Source: an uncultured Clostridia bacterium
Lineage (GTDB): Bacteria; Bacillota; Clostridia; TANB77; CAG-508
Assembly (NCBI GenBank): GCA_944392515.1
Contig: CALXWV010000011.1
Location: 1-36,377, forward strand
Reading direction: 5' to 3'
Length of the DNA stretch: 36,377 nt
Every line of letters begins with the position of its first letter. The first letter of the stretch is position 1. Made by a program: the position numbers and the translations under genes. Below, one piece after another: positions 1-9,633 of this stretch. The notes under the pieces are model-generated. The model had not been told where the DNA came from. It made no database searches and worked only from the letters and a program-made list of their open reading frames with translations.

Positions 1-35
1 ATAATTGCAATAAGTGTTAATAATATTTTTTGCAC
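1..35 (-). CDS. possible start of a gene downstream of polA (partial)
   Basis: A GTG codon at 35-33 opens a frame that runs off the window edge and begins V/M-Q-K-I-L-L-T-L-I-A-I, like a signal peptide or membrane anchor. A GGGAG at 50-46 is a possible ribosome binding site, 10 bases upstream. Only eleven codons are visible. A second frame through the same bases (about 109 to 1) is also open but shows no start codon. The gene that often follows polA in Firmicutes, coaE, is not what starts here, since no P-loop is seen. No function can be assigned and the call may be wrong. Confidence 0.2.
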   Translation of the reverse strand, partial: MQKILLTLIAI

Positions 36-125
36 TTCCTAAACTCTCCCTTAATTTATCTTTCTCTTTTAATGTTATGTAAATATTTTTAAAATCCTTT
101 AAAATATTGCATATTTTTTAATTTT

Positions 126-2810
126 TTATTTTAATTCGAACCAAGTTTTCCCTTCAGATAATTCAACTTTAAGTGGTACATCTAATTTTACTGCATTTTC
201 CATACTTGATTGTAATATTTCTTTTGCTTTTTCTTTTTGTTCTTCTTTTACTTCTAATACTAATTCATCATGTACTTGAAGTACTACTTTTGCATCTAAA
301 TCCTTTATTCCGTCAAATACTTTATTCATAGCAATTTTCATAATATCTGCTGCAGTTCCTTGAATAGGTGTGTTCATTGCTACTCTTGTTCCAAATTGTC
401 TTACTACATAATTATTTGATTTTAGTTCTGGTACATATCTTCTTCTTCCAAATAGAGTTTCAACAAATCCTTCTTCTTCAGCTTTTTTTACTATATCCTC
501 CATAAAGGTTTTTATACCACTATATTTTTTTAAATAATTATCTATATAATTTTGAGCTTCTTTTCTTCCTATTTTTAATTGTTGTGACAATCCAAATGCT
601 GTTATACCATATATTATTCCAAAGTTTACTGCTTTTGCTCTAGATCTTTGTTCTTTTGTAACCTTTGCCATAGGTACTCCAAATACTTTTGATGCAACTT
701 GTTTATGTATATCTTCATCATTTTTAAAAGCTTCTATCATTGTTTCATCTTTTGCAATATGTGAAAGTACCCTTAATTCTATTTGAGAATAATCTGCATC
801 GATAAATACATATCCTTCTTTTGCTTTAAAAGATTTTTTTATGTTTTTACCTTCTCCTTCATGGCTTGGTATGTTTTGTAAGTTTGGTTCTGTACAGCTA
901 ATTCTTCCTGTTGCTGTTATTGTTTGATTAAATACTGCATGTATTCTATTATCTTTTGAATTAATAAATGGAATTAATCCATCTACATATGTAGAACTTA
1001 ATTTGATTAATCCTCTATAATCTAATACTTTTTGTACTATAGGGTGTTCATCTTTTATTCCCTCTAAAGTTTCTACATCTGTTGCATAACCTTTTTTATT
1101 TTTCTTAGGTTCAGTCAATTTTAATTTTTCAAATAGGATTTTACCTAGTTGTTGAGTTGAATTAACATTAAATTCTTCTCCAGCTAAATCATATATCTCT
1201 TTTGTTAAATTGCTTAATCTTTCCTTAAGTTCTTTTCCAAACTTCTCTAGCTCACTTTTTTCCACGAACATTCCATTAAATTGCATATCTCCAAGTACAT
1301 AGGTAAGTGGCATTTCTATTTCTTCGAATAATTTAATTGAACCATCACTTTGCATTTTTTCCATTGTTACAGTATATAATTTATTTAGTGCATATACATA
1401 GGCTCCAACTTCTTCTTTGTTAGAAATATCTTTTACTTGCTCAAAAATGTTAAGCTGTGTATCTTCTTTTTTAGGTATTAATTCATCTAAATCTATATCT
1501 AAATATTGATTAGCTATGTCTTTAATAGTATGCTTAGTATTTGTTGGGTTTAAGATATATGAGGCAACATCTGCATCATATTTTATTCCTTTAAGATTTA
1601 TTCCATATTCTTTAAGTAAAACATAATCTTCCTTTATATTGTAACTTATTTTTGAAATTGCTTCATCTTCCATTATATCTTTTAGCTTTAATATATCTTC
1701 TATATTAGATAATTTAGTATATATTATATTTCCGTTTTTTTCGTATATACCTATACCTAATATGTCCTTTTTTATTATTCTTGATTCATCTTTTGAAGGA
1801 GTTGTTTCAAAATAAAATATTAATTTTTCTTCTATTAATGTATTTATTTCATTAATTAAATCATCTATATCTTTTTCAATAATATTTATTTTTATTTCTG
1901 CCTTTTTTTCTTCTAATTCTTTATTTAAATTAAATCTTTCTATAAACCTATTAAAATTAAGTTTTTTAAATATATCTGCTACTTTTGTTCTATTCCATTC
2001 TACTATTTTAATATCTTCCAAATCATCTTTTATAGGAGCATTTATTTTTATAGTTCCAAGTTCTTTTGAAAGTTCTGCTAAATCTTTATTTTTAATTAAT
2101 GTATCTTTTAGCTTTGATGTTAAATCTACTGTTCCTTCTTCTAATGCTTTATATAAATTTGCTACTGTTTTAAATTGTTTAATTAAGCTTGTACCAGTTT
2201 TGGGACCAACATTTGGAACTCCAGGAATTTCATCAGAAGAATCTCCCATAAGTGCTTTTACTTCTATTAAATCTATTGGCTCTAAACCATATTCTTCTTC
2301 TACTTTTTCTTTGGTATATATTTCTGTTTCAGTTTTACCCATTTTAGTTCTAGGGATTCTTACTGTTATATGGTCCTCAATTAATTGAAATAAATCTCTA
2401 TCTCCTGAAAGTATATATACATCTTTGTTCTCTTTAGCAAACTTTTTAGCGAGTGTGCCTAATATATCGTCTCCTTCATAGTCTGCCATCTCAATTATTT
2501 TTATATTCATATCATTTAATATTTCTTTTATAATTGGCATCTGCTGGGCAAGTTCTTCTGGCATAGCATGTCTATGCTTTTTATATCCATCATATAAATT
2601 CTTTCTTACATTTGCAGCAGTTTTTGAATCAAATGCTATTGCCATATATGTTGGTTCTACTTCTTCAATATTTTTAAACATTATAGACAAAAATCCATAT
2701 ATAGCATTTGTATATGTTCCATCTTTAGTTGTTAACATCTTATTTCCCATGATTCCATAAAAGGCTCTATTCATCATGCTATTACCATCAATTAATAATA
2801 CTTTTTCCAT
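126..2810 (-). CDS. polA: DNA polymerase I
   Basis: Family A DNA polymerase of 894 residues, used in Okazaki fragment maturation and excision repair. The N-terminal 5'-3' nuclease (about 1-290) keeps its acidic metal ligands: D8 in LIDGN, D114/D115 in YEGDD, D137/D139 in SGDRD, and the helix-hairpin-helix region near MGDSSDEIPGVPNVGPKTG. The polymerase domain has motif A (DYSQIELR), motif B (RSRAKAVNFGIIYG) and motif C (HDE at about 847-849). The middle domain looks like a degenerate 3'-5' exonuclease: the usual FDTET is FYFET, and the Y-x-x-x-D motif reads YVYAL, so proofreading is probably lost, as in Bacillus Pol I. AAGGAGA lies about 12 bases before the ATG. It is the last clear gene of the collinear run, 59 bases after the GtrII-like gene, with no terminator between them. 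Confidence 0.97.
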   Translation of the reverse strand: MEKVLLIDGNSMMNRAFYGIMGNKMLTTKDGTYTNAIYGFLSIMFKNIEEVEPTYMAIAFDSKTAANVRKNLYDGYKKHRHAMPEELAQQMPIIKEILNDMNIKIIEMADYEGDDILGTLAKKFAKENKDVYILSGDRDLFQLIEDHITVRIPRTKMGKTETEIYTKEKVEEEYGLEPIDLIEVKALMGDSSDEIPGVPNVGPKTGTSLIKQFKTVANLYKALEEGTVDLTSKLKDTLIKNKDLAELSKELGTIKINAPIKDDLEDIKIVEWNRTKVADIFKKLNFNRFIERFNLNKELEEKKAEIKINIIEKDIDDLINEINTLIEEKLIFYFETTPSKDESRIIKKDILGIGIYEKNGNIIYTKLSNIEDILKLKDIMEDEAISKISYNIKEDYVLLKEYGINLKGIKYDADVASYILNPTNTKHTIKDIANQYLDIDLDELIPKKEDTQLNIFEQVKDISNKEEVGAYVYALNKLYTVTMEKMQSDGSIKLFEEIEMPLTYVLGDMQFNGMFVEKSELEKFGKELKERLSNLTKEIYDLAGEEFNVNSTQQLGKILFEKLKLTEPKKNKKGYATDVETLEGIKDEHPIVQKVLDYRGLIKLSSTYVDGLIPFINSKDNRIHAVFNQTITATGRISCTEPNLQNIPSHEGEGKNIKKSFKAKEGYVFIDADYSQIELRVLSHIAKDETMIEAFKNDEDIHKQVASKVFGVPMAKVTKEQRSRAKAVNFGIIYGITAFGLSQQLKIGRKEAQNYIDNYLKKYSGIKTFMEDIVKKAEEEGFVETLFGRRRYVPELKSNNYVVRQFGTRVAMNTPIQGTAADIMKIAMNKVFDGIKDLDAKVVLQVHDELVLEVKEEQKEKAKEILQSSMENAVKLDVPLKVELSEGKTWFELK

Positions 2811-2869
2811 ATAACTAGCATTCTCCTTATGTTAATTTAGGTTTTAAGGCTTTACCTATAAACCATGTT

Positions 2870-4378
2870 TTAATAAACACATATATAAACTATATCGCCT
2901 TCAAACTTAATTTGATCTTTATTGAATTCATCCCAATCCTTGTCTTTAAAATATTTATCATATTTTTCTTTTGTAGGTAATTCTTCTTCTAAATTTCTCC
3001 CTGTATAATAATTTAAACAATATATTCTAGAATAAACAGTTAAAATTCCTCTTGAATTAAATGTATTTGCAGGTAAGTTATCATATGTTTCTACATAATT
3101 CTTATCTGCAAAGAACATAGCTTTTTTAAGTGTTATACCATTTTCTTTTTCATATTCAATCATTACTTCATTTATTTCATTAATGTACTTTTTTTCTTCT
3201 TTCATTGTGACTTGATTCATATATGCAATGTTATAATAGTCAAATAAATTAATAGAAAACATTATTATTGATAATACTACTAATATTATTGTTGATATTT
3301 TATTTTGATTTTCTTTTTTCGTAATTATGTAAAATAAATATATAAGTGATATACCAATTATAGCACCTATTGCATTTATCATCCTTGCTGAAAGATTAAT
3401 ATTTTTTTGTAAAAAAGCTGGACAAATACAAGCAAGAATTATTATTATTAGCATGAAATAATACTTTATCAAGCTATTAATAGGCTTATTCTTTTCACAG
3501 TTTACTACTAATAGAGTAGTAATTAAAATTTCAATTGCTATTAACATTTTAGGATAATATCCAAAAGTAACATTTGTTATTGGTTGTATAAAGAATCTCC
3601 AAAATATAATAATAATATCTTCAAAGCTTCTCTCTGATGCACCTAATCTACTTTGGTTATTACCAACTATTAAATTAGAAATATTTATAATTGCTACAAG
3701 TGAAATCAATACTAGAATCACTATAGAACCAATTTTAAATAGATATTGTACCCATTCCTTAATAGTTTTTTTCTCATCTATTGCAAAATATAATAAGCTA
3801 AGTCCAATCCATACATTTAGGTTTCCTTGATAGCATAAACCAGCCAAAATAATTAGGAATAAAGTTTTTAAATAAGCCCATTTTTTATTTTCGTGCAAAA
3901 CTCTAGCTGCTATGGTTCCTATGAGTATGCTTAAAGACATTATTAAATTCTCTATATATGCAAAGTTTTCAACTGTTAATGGATTTAAGATAATAAGCAC
4001 TGAAGAAAGTAATATTATCACTTTTAATATTTTATAATTTTTGCTTTGTTCAATTTTACTTCTTAATAATTGCATTATATATGAAAATACATTATATATT
4101 GCAAGAGCATATATTATTGTGCAAATATAATGAACTGCAATTGTATAAAATTCCATTTTTATGTTAAAGAAATCCAAAATTGATAATATCAAGAAGTGCA
4201 CAATTCTTCCATCTTTTAGTGGAGTATATTTATATACTTCTATACCTTCACCAATATTCCAATATGTATCCGTTATTTTATGTGGAAATAAAAATGGTAA
4301 ACATATTATTAGTGATATGATATATATTATTAAAAATCTTTTAATCTTTTCTTTTGATTCTGTCGATATTTTTTTCAT
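2870..4378 (-). CDS. GtrII-like polytopic glucosyltransferase (decoration enzyme)
   Basis: A 502-residue membrane protein with about ten or more hydrophobic segments and a soluble C-terminal tail. It resembles the GtrII/Glucos_trans_II family, whose members move a sugar from an undecaprenyl-phosphate carrier to a polymer outside the membrane. The early D-T-Y-W and K-D-G-R-I-V-H segments match the family's extracytoplasmic loop, and N-P-L-T-V-E-N and L-C-Y-Q-G-N follow in the usual places. It is a paralogue of the protein at 12536-14002: both end in KDWD, then Q-I-x-F-x-G-D, then a Cys near the end. GGAG sits 7 bases before the ATG, and the upstream stop is 31 bases away, so the two genes are probably co-transcribed. 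The sugar and acceptor cannot be told from sequence. Confidence 0.75.
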   Translation of the reverse strand: MKKISTESKEKIKRFLIIYIISLIICLPFLFPHKITDTYWNIGEGIEVYKYTPLKDGRIVHFLILSILDFFNIKMEFYTIAVHYICTIIYALAIYNVFSYIMQLLRSKIEQSKNYKILKVIILLSSVLIILNPLTVENFAYIENLIMSLSILIGTIAARVLHENKKWAYLKTLFLIILAGLCYQGNLNVWIGLSLLYFAIDEKKTIKEWVQYLFKIGSIVILVLISLVAIINISNLIVGNNQSRLGASERSFEDIIIIFWRFFIQPITNVTFGYYPKMLIAIEILITTLLVVNCEKNKPINSLIKYYFMLIIIILACICPAFLQKNINLSARMINAIGAIIGISLIYLFYIITKKENQNKISTIILVVLSIIMFSINLFDYYNIAYMNQVTMKEEKKYINEINEVMIEYEKENGITLKKAMFFADKNYVETYDNLPANTFNSRGILTVYSRIYCLNYYTGRNLEEELPTKEKYDKYFKDKDWDEFNKDQIKFEGDIVYICVY

Positions 4379-4409
4379 TTGCTTTCTCCATTTAATTTTC
4401 TATTATTTT

Positions 4410-5786
4410 CTATAAATTTTTATTTTTTGGCTCTTCTATTAACTTCTTATCTTCTTTATTTATTAAATTATTTTGAAATCCCATATATATTGTTAAAGCT
4501 ATTTGAATATTTATGACTGTAATTATATAGTTTCTATTAGTAAAAAATCTATGAACAAAAGAATGATTTCTTATAAAGAAATACCATATAAATGGAAATA
4601 TTGCTATAATTAAAAATATCATAACTTTTAATAGTTCAATTTTAGGAGTTTTTTCATTTTTTACTTTAGAAATATAAAACTCTTTAATAAGCCCAATAAT
4701 TGAATATATTACTAATAACCCTATAAATATTATTATTACATTTCTTCCAATTTCATTTAAATTCTTTATTACTACTTCTAAAAGCGTTCTGTCTGCAGTC
4801 GTTCTATACATTATTTGTTTAATTGCATCAGATATTATATGTTTATGTAATGTTAAATCTGTAATTACCCATTTTAAAGCCCAACATAATCCATAACCAA
4901 CAGCCCAAGCTATACAGATTTTTATACATTCAATATATAGCTTTTTATTACTTTCTTTAAAATTTAACAAAACATATATTGGCAAAGTAAGTCCTATTGT
5001 AACAAGTGGTGTAGTTAATAAATCAATAAAGCTTGTGCACATACCTATACATAGGAAAACAACTGCTGGATTTTTAAACTTACCATTTCTTAATAATATA
5101 AAAATCATTGCTACTAATGCTATTATAAAGGTTGTAATTTCATTCATCGAATTAGAAACTATAAATAAGTCAAATAATATAAATCCTATTATATAAATTA
5201 TTGCAGTAATTAAATTCAACTTTTTTATTATTAACCAAACTATTATAATACTAAAAATTCCAGTCAAAGCAATTGTTAATATTCTAATAGCTCCTAAATC
5301 CATAATAGCTAATAGTGGTCTTAAGAAAATTAAATATCCATGCCAATATCTTGTATATTCATAAGAATCTACTATATCATCTCCATGCATTAAACCATAT
5401 AATTCTGCAACTTGAAATGTATTATAATATTTATCAGTATATTTTGGACTTGTTCCTATGTGCATTTGTATTTCTTCATGAAAATTTTGAGTCTTGCCAG
5501 GCACATAATTTTTTCTTGCTAAAAGCATTGAACTATATGGATTAGTGCTATCTATTGAATATGCAGTATTTATCATAAGTGCATCAGTAAAGTAAAATAA
5601 ACAATCTTGTCTAAAATAAGTATCTACTAATTTCTTTTCTCCATCTTGCATTAATATTTCTGATGATTTTCTTACATTATTTTCAATTTTGTTTGATGGA
5701 ATTAATGAGCTTAAAAATAATAATGATATCAATATTCCCATTGTAATAATAAATGTTAATATATATTTTACTATAACTTTAATCAT
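4410..5786 (-). CDS. polytopic membrane protein, unknown, possibly GT-C type
   Basis: 458 residues with an N-terminal membrane segment (about 5-29), an extracytoplasmic stretch of about 120 residues rich in Tyr, Asp and His (for example H-I-G-T-S-P-K-Y-T-D), then about eight hydrophobic segments and a short charged tail. I do not recognise a named family. The layout of a large first outer loop followed by many helices fits a GT-C-type transferase or accessory membrane protein of a polysaccharide system. It lies between ruvB (19 bases upstream) and a GtrII-like gene (31 bases downstream) and ends in TAG. An AAGGAA motif precedes the ATG by about 8 bases. It could serve the neighbouring GtrII-like protein, but it is far larger than a GtrA flippase (usually about 120-160 residues). 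Confidence 0.7.
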   Translation of the reverse strand: MIKVIVKYILTFIITMGILISLLFLSSLIPSNKIENNVRKSSEILMQDGEKKLVDTYFRQDCLFYFTDALMINTAYSIDSTNPYSSMLLARKNYVPGKTQNFHEEIQMHIGTSPKYTDKYYNTFQVAELYGLMHGDDIVDSYEYTRYWHGYLIFLRPLLAIMDLGAIRILTIALTGIFSIIIVWLIIKKLNLITAIIYIIGFILFDLFIVSNSMNEITTFIIALVAMIFILLRNGKFKNPAVVFLCIGMCTSFIDLLTTPLVTIGLTLPIYVLLNFKESNKKLYIECIKICIAWAVGYGLCWALKWVITDLTLHKHIISDAIKQIMYRTTADRTLLEVVIKNLNEIGRNVIIIFIGLLVIYSIIGLIKEFYISKVKNEKTPKIELLKVMIFLIIAIFPFIWYFFIRNHSFVHRFFTNRNYIITVINIQIALTIYMGFQNNLINKEDKKLIEEPKNKNL

Positions 5787-5805
5787 TTTTTTGTTCCTTT
5801 GTATT

Positions 5806-6813
5806 TTAATTTTCTATATAATCTATACCTAAATGTTTATATGCTTCAGGAAGTGCTATTCTTCCTCTAGGTGTTCTAGAAATATAACCAATTTGTATTA
5901 AATAAGGTTCATAAACATCTTCTATTGTTGTTACTTCTTCTCCTAAAGTTGTTGCTAATGTTTCAATTCCTACTGGTTTTCCTTGGTATTTTTCTATTAA
6001 TGTTTTAAGTAATCTTCTATCTATAGAATCTAAACCCATATCATCAATATCTAGTTTATTTAATGCAATTTTTGCTATTTCTAATGTAATAGTTCCATTT
6101 CCCATTACTAAAGCATAGTCCCTTACTCTTTTTAATAATCTATTTGCAATTCTAGGTGTTCCTCTAGAACGTTTTGCAATTTCTACTGCTGCATCATTTT
6201 CTATTACTATATCTAATATATTAGCTGACCTTTTTACTATAGTTGTTAAATCTTCACTATTATATAACTCTAGTCTTTCTACAATACCAAATCTATCTCT
6301 AAGTGGCGTTGTTAATGCTCCTGCTCTAGTTGTTGCACCTATTAATGTAAATTTAGGTAAATCTAACCTAATTGACCTTGCACTTGGCCCTTTTCCAATA
6401 ATTATGTCAAGTGTAAAATCTTCAAGAGCTGGATATAGAATCTCTTCTACACTCTTATTTAATCTATGTATTTCATCTATAAAAAGTACATCAAATGGTG
6501 ATAGATTAGTAAGAAGAGCTGCTAAATCTCCTGGCTTTTCTATTGCAGGACCTGATGTAATTTTTAAATTAGAATTCATTTCATGTGAAATAATATTTGC
6601 TAAAGTTGTTTTACCAAGTCCAGGAGGTCCATATAAAAGTACATGGTCAAGTGGTTCTTCTCTTTTTTTAGCAGCTTCTATATATACTTTCATATTTTCT
6701 TTTACTTTAGTTTGTCCTATATATTCACTTAAAGTTTTAGGTCTTAAGACATTTTCTTGTTGTGATTCTAATTCATCTGCCACATTGGGACTAATTAAAT
6801 TTTCGTCATCCAT
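5806..6813 (-). CDS. ruvB: Holliday junction branch migration ATPase RuvB
   Basis: AAA+ motor of 335 residues, the usual length, which drives branch migration of Holliday junctions with RuvA. Visible: Walker A GPPGLGKT (62-69), Walker B with D113/E114 (FIDEIH), sensor 1 GATTRAG (159-165), arginine finger R174 in LRDRFG, and a C-terminal winged-helix region ending near [16 protein letters not shown]. The start codon overlaps the end of the TagO/WecA-like gene by 8 bases (ATGGATGACG contains the upstream TGA), which suggests translational coupling. No ruvA or ruvC is in the window, so the usual ruvAB pairing is broken here, and this repair gene is embedded in a surface-polysaccharide operon. 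Confidence 0.97.
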   Translation of the reverse strand: MDDENLISPNVADELESQQENVLRPKTLSEYIGQTKVKENMKVYIEAAKKREEPLDHVLLYGPPGLGKTTLANIISHEMNSNLKITSGPAIEKPGDLAALLTNLSPFDVLFIDEIHRLNKSVEEILYPALEDFTLDIIIGKGPSARSIRLDLPKFTLIGATTRAGALTTPLRDRFGIVERLELYNSEDLTTIVKRSANILDIVIENDAAVEIAKRSRGTPRIANRLLKRVRDYALVMGNGTITLEIAKIALNKLDIDDMGLDSIDRRLLKTLIEKYQGKPVGIETLATTLGEEVTTIEDVYEPYLIQIGYISRTPRGRIALPEAYKHLGIDYIEN

Positions 6814-7918
6814 TTTTTGAATTCCTTTTCTTTTCTCTATTTTCTTTAATAGTTTTTATTTCTTCATTTTTAAAATTTTTAAGTTCTTTATATCCTATAG
6901 CAATAATAGCAATAACAATAAGTGCAAAAGATAGAGCTTTCCATAAACCATCATCTATTAATATTACTGCAAACATACCAAGTGTAGCACTTGCTCCATA
7001 AAGTATAGCTACAGCTTGTCTTTGTGAAAATCCTTTTTTCATTAATCTATGATGCAAATGTCCTTTATCTGCTTGAAATACTGCTTTAAAAGATTTACCT
7101 TTTACTATTCTTCTTATAATTGCAAAAATAGTATCAAATATAGGAAGAGCTAGTACTAGTATTGGTGCAATTAATACTACAAGTGTAACTGTTTTAGCAA
7201 CACCTAATATTGAAATGGTTGCTAAACTGAAACCTAAGAACTGTGCACCAATATCTCCTATAAAAGTCTTAGCAGGATTAACATTAAATGGCAAAAATCC
7301 ACCTATTGCACCAGCTAAGGCTGTTATTAAAATAATTGATATTATCGGAGAATCATTTGTTGAAAATATTATAAGTAAACTTATGCAAGATATAAGTGAA
7401 ACTCCAGAAGATAATCCATCTAACCCATCAATTAAATTAATAGCATTAGTTATTCCCACTATCCAACCAATTGTTAAAATAAAAATAAGTACTGGATGAA
7501 TAACTATTTCATTAATTGTATCTATTCTTATTCCAAAGAAATATACAATTAGTGCTGCTAATACTTGTCCGATTAATTTTTGCCAAGGTTTTAGTGTCTT
7601 AATATCATCTAGAAGTGCAAATATTCCTAAAACTATTAAGCCTAATAAAAAGCCTAAGAGTTTCATTCTATAGTTTTCTTCTCCATCAAGCTCTAAATTA
7701 CCTTCAATAGTCATAGTTATTATTAAATAAATTGCAGATAATAAAAATCCTGCTATTACTGCTATTCCACCAATTCTAGGAATTGGCCTTTTATTTACTC
7801 TTCTATCTGATGGATAATCAATTGCTCCTACTTTTTTTGCGAGTTTAATTGTATATGGTACCATGACAAATGATGTTATAAATGCTAATAAAAATGCTAT
7901 TGCAATATCTCCCCACAT
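6806..7918 (-). CDS. undecaprenyl-phosphate sugar-1-phosphate transferase (WecA/TagO/MraY family)
   Basis: Integral membrane enzyme of 370 residues with about ten or eleven membrane segments. It transfers a sugar-1-phosphate, usually GlcNAc-1-P, from a UDP-sugar to undecaprenyl phosphate, the first step of wall teichoic acid, capsule or O-antigen synthesis. Family motifs: PRIGGIAV (47-54), [13 protein letters not shown] with D104/D105, NLIDGLDGL (161-169), FIGDIGAQ (219-226), F-D-T near 261-263 and HLHHRL (287-292). The His motif and length point to the WecA/TagO branch rather than MraY. AGGAGG lies 8 bases before the ATG. The 3' end overlaps ruvB by 8 bases. It is likely the initiating enzyme for the polymer assembled by this locus. 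Confidence 0.9.
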   Translation of the reverse strand: MWGDIAIAFLLAFITSFVMVPYTIKLAKKVGAIDYPSDRRVNKRPIPRIGGIAVIAGFLLSAIYLIITMTIEGNLELDGEENYRMKLLGFLLGLIVLGIFALLDDIKTLKPWQKLIGQVLAALIVYFFGIRIDTINEIVIHPVLIFILTIGWIVGITNAINLIDGLDGLSSGVSLISCISLLIIFSTNDSPIISIILITALAGAIGGFLPFNVNPAKTFIGDIGAQFLGFSLATISILGVAKTVTLVVLIAPILVLALPIFDTIFAIIRRIVKGKSFKAVFQADKGHLHHRLMKKGFSQRQAVAILYGASATLGMFAVILIDDGLWKALSFALIVIAIIAIGYKELKNFKNEEIKTIKENREKKRNSKNG

Positions 7919-7955
7919 ATTTTTACCTCCTATGCATTAGTTTCGTTTTATAATG

Positions 7956-7984
7956 CTTATATTTATTACTTTTTCATTTTACAA
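7956..7984 (-). promoter_or_regulatory. candidate promoter with adjacent inverted repeat before the TagO/WecA-like gene
   Basis: On the minus strand TTGTAA (7984-7979) and TATAAG (7961-7956) are separated by 17 bases. Directly downstream of the -10 box is a perfect 6-base inverted repeat, GCATTA...TAATGC, at 7956-7934, followed by the AGGAGG ribosome site. The arrangement looks like a promoter with an operator-like repeat, but the -35 box matches consensus at only four of six bases and the region is AT-rich, so chance is possible. The -35 box lies inside the end of the upstream gene. Confidence 0.3.
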
Positions 7985-9588
7985 CAATTTTTATTACTTA
8001 TATAAAGTTTTTTATTAATTTTATTTATTATATCTTTAATCCATTGTATATTTTCTTTAACTCCTATACTTGCTATTGGAATTAATATTATTACATAAGG
8101 TAAAACATATCTTGATTTACCTTCCCAAAATAATTGAAAAGCAAAACCTCCTAAAAATATGAGTATTAGTAATATTTGCTCATTAGACAAATCTTTATTT
8201 CTAAAAATAAATATACAAACCAATGTATAGATTATAATTAAAATTATTTTCTCAAATATTATAAAAAAATTATAATTATCTAGTAAAAAATTATTCAAAT
8301 CTTTATACGTTAAAATTTCTTTATTTGTTATATTTTCTAAGTTTAAATCCATAAATCCCGTATTAAGCCAAATACATTCAAAAGTCGGTTCCACCCACAT
8401 AGATAATATTTTATTTTTAAAAAAATTTAAACCTTCTTTTGGATTATGTATATATTCACTAAAAAAATTTATAGCTCTTTGTTTCAATACTTCATTATTA
8501 TGTCCATTTTCTTTCCACTCATCTATGTATTCATCAACATACCATCCTGGTCCTCTATATCCTTCGTTAGATATACCATGATTAATGTGTCCTATTGTAG
8601 GAAATTTTTCACTTGCATCTAATTGTAATGTTACTTCCATATAACCTTTTACTATACTTGTAGGTATTATACTAATACAAATAAATAAAAAAATTAACAC
8701 TATTTTAAACAAAGTCTTTAAAAATTTACTTTTTCTTGTATAATCAATATTTTCTTTTATAAAGCTAATAAATTTTATACAATCTAAACATAAATATATA
8801 ACTAATGCTATAAAAAATATTAACATATTCATTCTGCAAAAATATGACAAGCTCATGAGTATAGCTGATATAAATAAATATCGCACTTTTCGTAATTTGC
8901 TATATTTAATTATAAAATAAATAGAATATATTGAAAATGCTAATCCTAATAAATCACCATATACAAATGTTGAAATCATTGATAGTGGAATAAATGCTAA
9001 GGATAAACAAATTACGGTAAAAGTATTTAATGTATTTTTCTTATCACTAATTAATTTAGCTATAAGATATAATCCTATTATTGTAAAAGTATTAGCAATA
9101 GCATTAATATACTGTAAAATCACAACATTTGTAGTTCCACATACTTTAAAAATTATAGAATAAAATATAATTAAAGTAGTTTGGTGAGGATACATTTGTA
9201 AATATTCATTCTTTATTAATTTATCAATATTTCCATTTGCAATTAGTTTTGCATCATTATATACTTCATATTGGTCATAAATTGGATATGACCTTCTTAC
9301 ATTTATCCATATTATTTGTCCTATAAGATAAAATATTAGTAATATGCTAAAAAATATAATTTTATTTTTTTTACTTATTTTTATATCATTAATTTTATCC
9401 ATTAGTAATAAAATCGTAAAAAATATAGTTATCAGTAATAATATAACAAATATATTGTTTTTAGAAAATTCTAGATACTCTCCATACCATATTTTTGCAT
9501 TATCGCAGTATATTAATATTACTAATATAAAAATACAAATCAATCCTATAATTTTAATTATCTTGTTTATTACTCTATTAACTTTCAT
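7966..9588 (-). CDS. GT-C type polytopic glycosyltransferase (family 39-like)
   Basis: 540 residues with about twelve hydrophobic segments and a Lys-rich tail. After two membrane segments and a third at about 78-96 comes an outer loop reading Y-P-I-Y-D-Q-Y-E-V-Y-N-D-A. This fits the acidic first-loop motif of PMT/ArnT-like GT-C enzymes, which use lipid-phosphate sugars as donors; the following MYPHQTT is also typical. A second outer region at about 330-400 is rich in Gly, Trp and Asp. Likely role: transfer of a sugar from a polyprenyl-phosphate carrier to the exported polymer, using donors made by the GtrB-like enzymes just upstream. The ribosome site is weak (GGAG 13 bases from the ATG). Substrate unknown. 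Confidence 0.7.
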   Translation of the reverse strand: MKVNRVINKIIKIIGLICIFILVILIYCDNAKIWYGEYLEFSKNNIFVILLLITIFFTILLLMDKINDIKISKKNKIIFFSILLIFYLIGQIIWINVRRSYPIYDQYEVYNDAKLIANGNIDKLIKNEYLQMYPHQTTLIIFYSIIFKVCGTTNVVILQYINAIANTFTIIGLYLIAKLISDKKNTLNTFTVICLSLAFIPLSMISTFVYGDLLGLAFSIYSIYFIIKYSKLRKVRYLFISAILMSLSYFCRMNMLIFFIALVIYLCLDCIKFISFIKENIDYTRKSKFLKTLFKIVLIFLFICISIIPTSIVKGYMEVTLQLDASEKFPTIGHINHGISNEGYRGPGWYVDEYIDEWKENGHNNEVLKQRAINFFSEYIHNPKEGLNFFKNKILSMWVEPTFECIWLNTGFMDLNLENITNKEILTYKDLNNFLLDNYNFFIIFEKIILIIIYTLVCIFIFRNKDLSNEQILLILIFLGGFAFQLFWEGKSRYVLPYVIILIPIASIGVKENIQWIKDIINKINKKLYISNKNCCKMKK

Positions 9589-9633
9589 TTTTCTTATGCT
9601 TCTCCATTTAAATTACATTTTTTATTACATATA

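Noticed and set aside
6404-6820. 138-codon open frame on the plus strand
   Set aside because: It lies entirely opposite ruvB, has no recognisable domain, and arises from the low stop density opposite conserved coding sequence.
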